From a virus, in the IMG/VR virus record IMGVR_UViG_3300020159_000429, positions 1-64,000 of that record: a DNA stretch of 64,000 bases; one strand, written 5' to 3'. Made by a program: the position numbers and the translations under genes. Position 1 is the stretch's first letter; every line of letters begins with the position of its first letter. This document shows positions 61,732 to 64,000 of the stretch, piece by piece. The notes under the pieces are model-generated. The model had not been told where the DNA came from, did no database searches, and worked only from the letters and a program-made list of their open reading frames with translations.

Positions 61732-61980
61732 TTATATTCTCCTAAAATGCGGGCAAGCTAACATAAAAAACGTTAGTTCTTTATCATCTTCAAAACCTAA
61801 AAGAGCAGTATGACTATCCGAACTAGGAATTAGAAAATACCGTCCCTTCAATTTATATTTTATCCAGTCTTCGAGATCTGTATTGTAAAACTGGTGCGTT
61901 ACCTTGATCTTAGCAAAATGCGGCGGAATCCAAGACACCGAACGTTTCTTTAACACATCCAAAGGATTTAAATTCATCAT
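61732..61980 (-). CDS. Small conserved phage protein
   Basis: An 82-residue protein beginning MMNLNPLDVLKKRSVSWIPP, with a middle WIKYKLKGRYFLIPSS and a C-terminal GFEDDKELTFFMLACPHF. It directly abuts the 61731 start. Two ATG codons in a row open the frame and no ribosome site is seen. Function unknown; it lies in a block of small genes between thyX and RNase H. Confidence 0.72.
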   Translation of the reverse strand: MMNLNPLDVLKKRSVSWIPPHFAKIKVTHQFYNTDLEDWIKYKLKGRYFLIPSSDSHTALLGFEDDKELTFFMLACPHFRRI

Positions 61981-62010
61981 AGTATTTACGGTAACAGTGA
62001 TTTGTGAAGT

Positions 62011-62400
62011 TTATTCTTGGCTCATACGTTTGCTGAGTGCTTTACCATATCCAAATTTTCTTATATCACCTGAAAATAGATAAAGTTCAAACGCTGCTTT
62101 TTCGGTTATGACTGTAATATCTTTCTTAGTAATATAATACGGACTTTCGATAAAGTTGTCAAGCCATATTAGTATTTGTGGAGTTATTGTGATTTCTTTT
62201 GGAAATTTGATAGTGTATGTTTTTAGTTTGGCATAGTCGCTGATATAATCTATACCTTCTTCAGTTAATCGAAGTCCGCCTGAGTCTTTACTTCGATTAT
62301 TCCACCACCAAACACTTTTTTTAGATTTTATAATGTCGTCTGTTACAAGTTCTTCAGTGGCTTTTAGAAGTAGTCTTGTATAAACATCTTTGGTTTTCAT
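62011..62400 (-). CDS. Conserved phage protein
   Basis: A 129-residue protein with a helical N-terminus (VYTRLLLKATEELVTDDIIK), a Trp-rich SVWWWNNRSKDSGGLRLTEE and a C-terminal part LIWLDNFIESPYYITKKDIT and AAFELYLFSGDIRKFG. It is similar in outline to small proteins in aquatic T4-like phages. The ATG overlaps the upstream stop by four bases. Function unknown. Confidence 0.75.
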   Translation of the reverse strand: MKTKDVYTRLLLKATEELVTDDIIKSKKSVWWWNNRSKDSGGLRLTEEGIDYISDYAKLKTYTIKFPKEITITPQILIWLDNFIESPYYITKKDITVITEKAAFELYLFSGDIRKFGYGKALSKRMSQE

Positions 62401-62690
62401 TTTGGTGACTTAATAATTTCGCCTTGTGTCAGTTTGACAACTTCGAAGTCAGTAGTCTTAAATAATTTGTTTAACTTTTTAGCTAAATTGTATGCGTGGC
62501 CTGGATTACTAAATGATACTTTTTTGTATTTAGGCCCGGGATAACTTGAAATCAAACTGCCGCTCTTAAGATTGAATGGTTGCCCTTTATAAAAAACTGC
62601 CCAAATGGCATCAGACTCTAAAATCTGTTCCACTTTAAAGTTTTCTTTATTGGCGTATTCTAGCAATACTTTAGGTTTCGGTCTACTCAT
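62397..62690 (-). CDS. Conserved phage protein
   Basis: A 97-residue basic protein: KPKVLLEYANKENFKVEQIL, then AIWAVFYKGQPFNLKS and FSNPGHAYNLAKKLNKLF. The strand-strand-helix order could be a small nucleic-acid or protein-binding fold, but no family is recognised. It is preceded by a CATAAATA box at 62718-62725 and an AGAGAA ribosome site. Confidence 0.74.
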   Translation of the reverse strand: MSRPKPKVLLEYANKENFKVEQILESDAIWAVFYKGQPFNLKSGSLISSYPGPKYKKVSFSNPGHAYNLAKKLNKLFKTTDFEVVKLTQGEIIKSPK

Positions 62691-62717
62691 GAAATTCTCT
62701 ATTATAATACACGCATA

Positions 62718-62725
62718 TATTTATG
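62718..62725 (-). promoter_or_regulatory. Late promoter-like CATAAATA, leftward
   Basis: TATTTATG on the plus strand gives CATAAATA on the minus strand in the 38-base gap before the ATG at 62690. It differs from the T4 core at the first base only. It would add late transcription of the small genes and thyX. Confidence 0.5.
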
Positions 62726-62728
62726 CCA

Positions 62729-62977
62729 CTAGAACGTTCCCCCATCCATCTGTACTGAAATTTGTTGTTGTTCGCCAGTCAATTTATCCAATCTACTATG
62801 GATTTCTGATATTTGTTTACCTAACTTTGTGGTCATTAGGCTAAGATCTGTTGTTAGTTCACGAGCTTCTTGAATTGTTAATCTAATCTCTTTTTGATTG
62901 GTTTTTTCAGCGGCAACGACCCTTTGGAGCAGTCTTTCAACACTTGGCAATTGAATTGATGTTTTATCTTGAGACAT
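62729..62977 (-). CDS. Small coiled-coil conserved phage protein
   Basis: An 82-residue helical protein: LPSVERLLQRVVAAEKTNQK, IRLTIQEARELTTDLSLMTT and KLGKQISEIHSRLDKLTGEQ, ending VQMDGGTF. I recall this type near RNase H in aquatic T4-like phages. It probably forms a coiled-coil oligomer. The ATG overlaps the upstream gene by 14 bases. Function unknown. Confidence 0.77.
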   Translation of the reverse strand: MSQDKTSIQLPSVERLLQRVVAAEKTNQKEIRLTIQEARELTTDLSLMTTKLGKQISEIHSRLDKLTGEQQQISVQMDGGTF

Positions 62978-63440
62978 TTGATAACCTTTGACGCATTTCT
63001 AATTCGGTCTTAAACGGGCCTTGATATTCATATCGTTCTAATGTAATTTTTTTAGGACAAAAACTTTTTACCCAACCTTTGTCAAATTTAATTACATAAT
63101 ATCCTGCACAATACAAACTCTTTGAATCTTCGCTTTTAGTAAACAGCGGAAGTTTCTTTTGAATATCGTACATGGCGTTATGCGGCTCGGCGCTCGTAGG
63201 ATAACCGTGAACTTCTAATGGATTAGCATTATCGGCTTCCTTAACAATTTTTACAATGAAAAAATCTTTACCAAATTGATCAGTTAGGCTTTTTCGTGTG
63301 TCATAAATTCTAACACCTTTTTCATTGCTCATTATAAATTTATTATCTTCGTTTTTTCGAAGTGTAGCAAATTTGGTTCCGTCTTTTTCAACAATCCAAA
63401 ATTTATTGTCAATAATTGGTTTAGCATGTAAGTCTGTCAT
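62964..63440 (-). CDS. Conserved phage protein next to RNase H
   Basis: A 158-residue protein: KPIIDNKFWIVEKDGTKFAT, NEKGVRIYDTRKSLTDQFG, then EVHGYPTSAEPHNAMYDIQK and a beta C-terminal YYVIKFDKGWVKSFCPK. It is mostly strands and could be a small two-domain beta protein. I recall relatives beside the RNase H gene of aquatic T4-like phages. The ATG overlaps the RNase H stop by four bases. Function unknown. Confidence 0.77.
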   Translation of the reverse strand: MTDLHAKPIIDNKFWIVEKDGTKFATLRKNEDNKFIMSNEKGVRIYDTRKSLTDQFGKDFFIVKIVKEADNANPLEVHGYPTSAEPHNAMYDIQKKLPLFTKSEDSKSLYCAGYYVIKFDKGWVKSFCPKKITLERYEYQGPFKTELEMRQRLSNVSR

Positions 63441-64000
63441 GGTGTATATCTCGCATTTAATGGTTCGGCATAGCTTTGTGCTTGATCAGAAATTTTCTTT
63501 AGATCATATAAGTTACAAAATTTTATTAATCTAATGCCAACTTGATCAATACGTTTATTTGCTGTAATGGCAGTAGAAATTGTTTCGTTAATAATAGTTC
63601 GAATATCTTCAGGTTGTTGAGTAAGATCGATCAGCTGACGATTGCGTTCATAATCTTCTAAGACACGATGTTCTTGTCCTTCGTGGTCAGTCCATCTCTG
63701 AAGCATGAGATTGTTCCACGAATATCCTTTGCTTTTACGATCTTCGAACGCTTCACTAAGACCCACTTTTTTGCTTGTGCCTTTAGTACGTACACCCGGA
63801 TACGCTGAGAAGACATTATCACTGGTATCACCACGCATACATTTTTCAAACAAGAGCCATTCTGGGTCAGGTGCTGATTTTGGCTCTTGCGTTTTCTTGT
63901 CAATGATTGGTTTGCCTTTGTCATCAAAATACCCTTCGTGAGTTATAGTACACTCTTGAACACCGTTATACTGTTTCACGTTAGGCGCAATCAGTTGTAC
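63437..64000 (-). CDS. rnh: RNase H / 5'-3' exonuclease, C-terminal part (runs off window)
   Basis: The frame continues beyond position 64000; 187 residues are visible. WLLFEKCMRGDTSDNVFSAY with PGVRTKG is the metal-binding and helix-hairpin region of the FEN-type 5' nuclease that in T4 is called RNase H, and NLMLQRWTDHEGQEHRVLED with ERNRQLIDLTQQPEDI continues it. The enzyme removes lagging-strand RNA primers. The N-terminal catalytic half is outside the window, so completeness cannot be judged. Confidence 0.87.
   Translation of the reverse strand, partial: VQLIAPNVKQYNGVQECTITHEGYFDDKGKPIIDKKTQEPKSAPDPEWLLFEKCMRGDTSDNVFSAYPGVRTKGTSKKVGLSEAFEDRKSKGYSWNNLMLQRWTDHEGQEHRVLEDYERNRQLIDLTQQPEDIRTIINETISTAITANKRIDQVGIRLIKFCNLYDLKKISDQAQSYAEPLNARYTP

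Noticed and set aside
61983-61990. CGTAAATA late promoter-like box before the 61980 gene
   Set aside because: It lies almost on the start codon and matches the late core at fewer positions than the other boxes; chance is likely in AT-rich DNA.

Overview
This window is part of the genome of an AT-rich, T4-like myovirus, most similar in gene content to the T4-like phages of marine or freshwater bacteria. It holds clear relatives of T4 gp20, gp21, gp22, gp23, gp26, gp51, gp46, gp47, gp55, gp48, gp53, gp5, gp25, gp6 and RNase H, plus a ThyX thymidylate synthase. No host gene, integrase, IS element, tRNA or CRISPR array was seen. The host cannot be read from the sequence, and no photosystem genes are present. 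Homology calls rest on recognised motifs, domain order and gene order; no database search was run.

Layout. (1) 1-10667, minus strand: head module (gp23 partial, gp22 scaffold, gp21 protease, acidic gp67-like core protein, a sialyltransferase-fold-like protein, a small protein, gp20 portal). It is followed upstream by two large paralogous tape-measure-like proteins, one carrying an M23 peptidase domain. (2) 10668-10747: two oppositely directed copies of the T4 late promoter core TATAAATA. (3) 10748-11859, plus: gp26 and gp51. (4) 11856-17726, minus: a Pro/Ala-repeat protein, a 487-base gene-free stretch full of hairpins (candidate structured RNA), a GIY-YIG nuclease, a small basic protein, gp46/gp47 recombination nuclease and gp55 late sigma factor. 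(5) 17798-54442, plus: baseplate genes (gp48, gp53, hub candidate, gp5-like spike without lysozyme, gp25, gp6), a 4889-residue giant protein in the gp7/gp8 position, then a tail-fibre cluster. The cluster has five paralogous fibre proteins with chaperone-like small genes and a 2-oxoglutarate oxygenase between them. (6) 54482-59935, plus: a tightly overlapping cassette of four DxD glycosyltransferase-like genes, two unknown genes and a radical SAM enzyme. (7) 59913-64000, minus: thyX, eight small conserved phage genes and the C-terminal part of RNase H.

How it works together. gp55 in the window and repeated NATAAATA boxes before the structural units fit late transcription of the T4 type. Head and tail modules are divergent from the 10.7 kb point. 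The tail tip is heavily elaborated: gp6 is nearly twice T4 length, the gp7/8-position protein is nearly five times gp7 length and carries carbohydrate-binding-like modules, and fibres are multiplied. The glycosyltransferase/radical SAM/oxygenase genes next to the fibres may modify virion proteins or host surface glycans (inference).

Most notable: the hairpin-rich candidate RNA at 12949-13386 with loops that can pair to a shared strand; the glycosyltransferase-radical SAM cassette; the giant baseplate protein; a one-base frame break in the collar-type fibre gene at 42613-42616; and the tape-measure pair that swaps an M23 domain for an unrelated segment.
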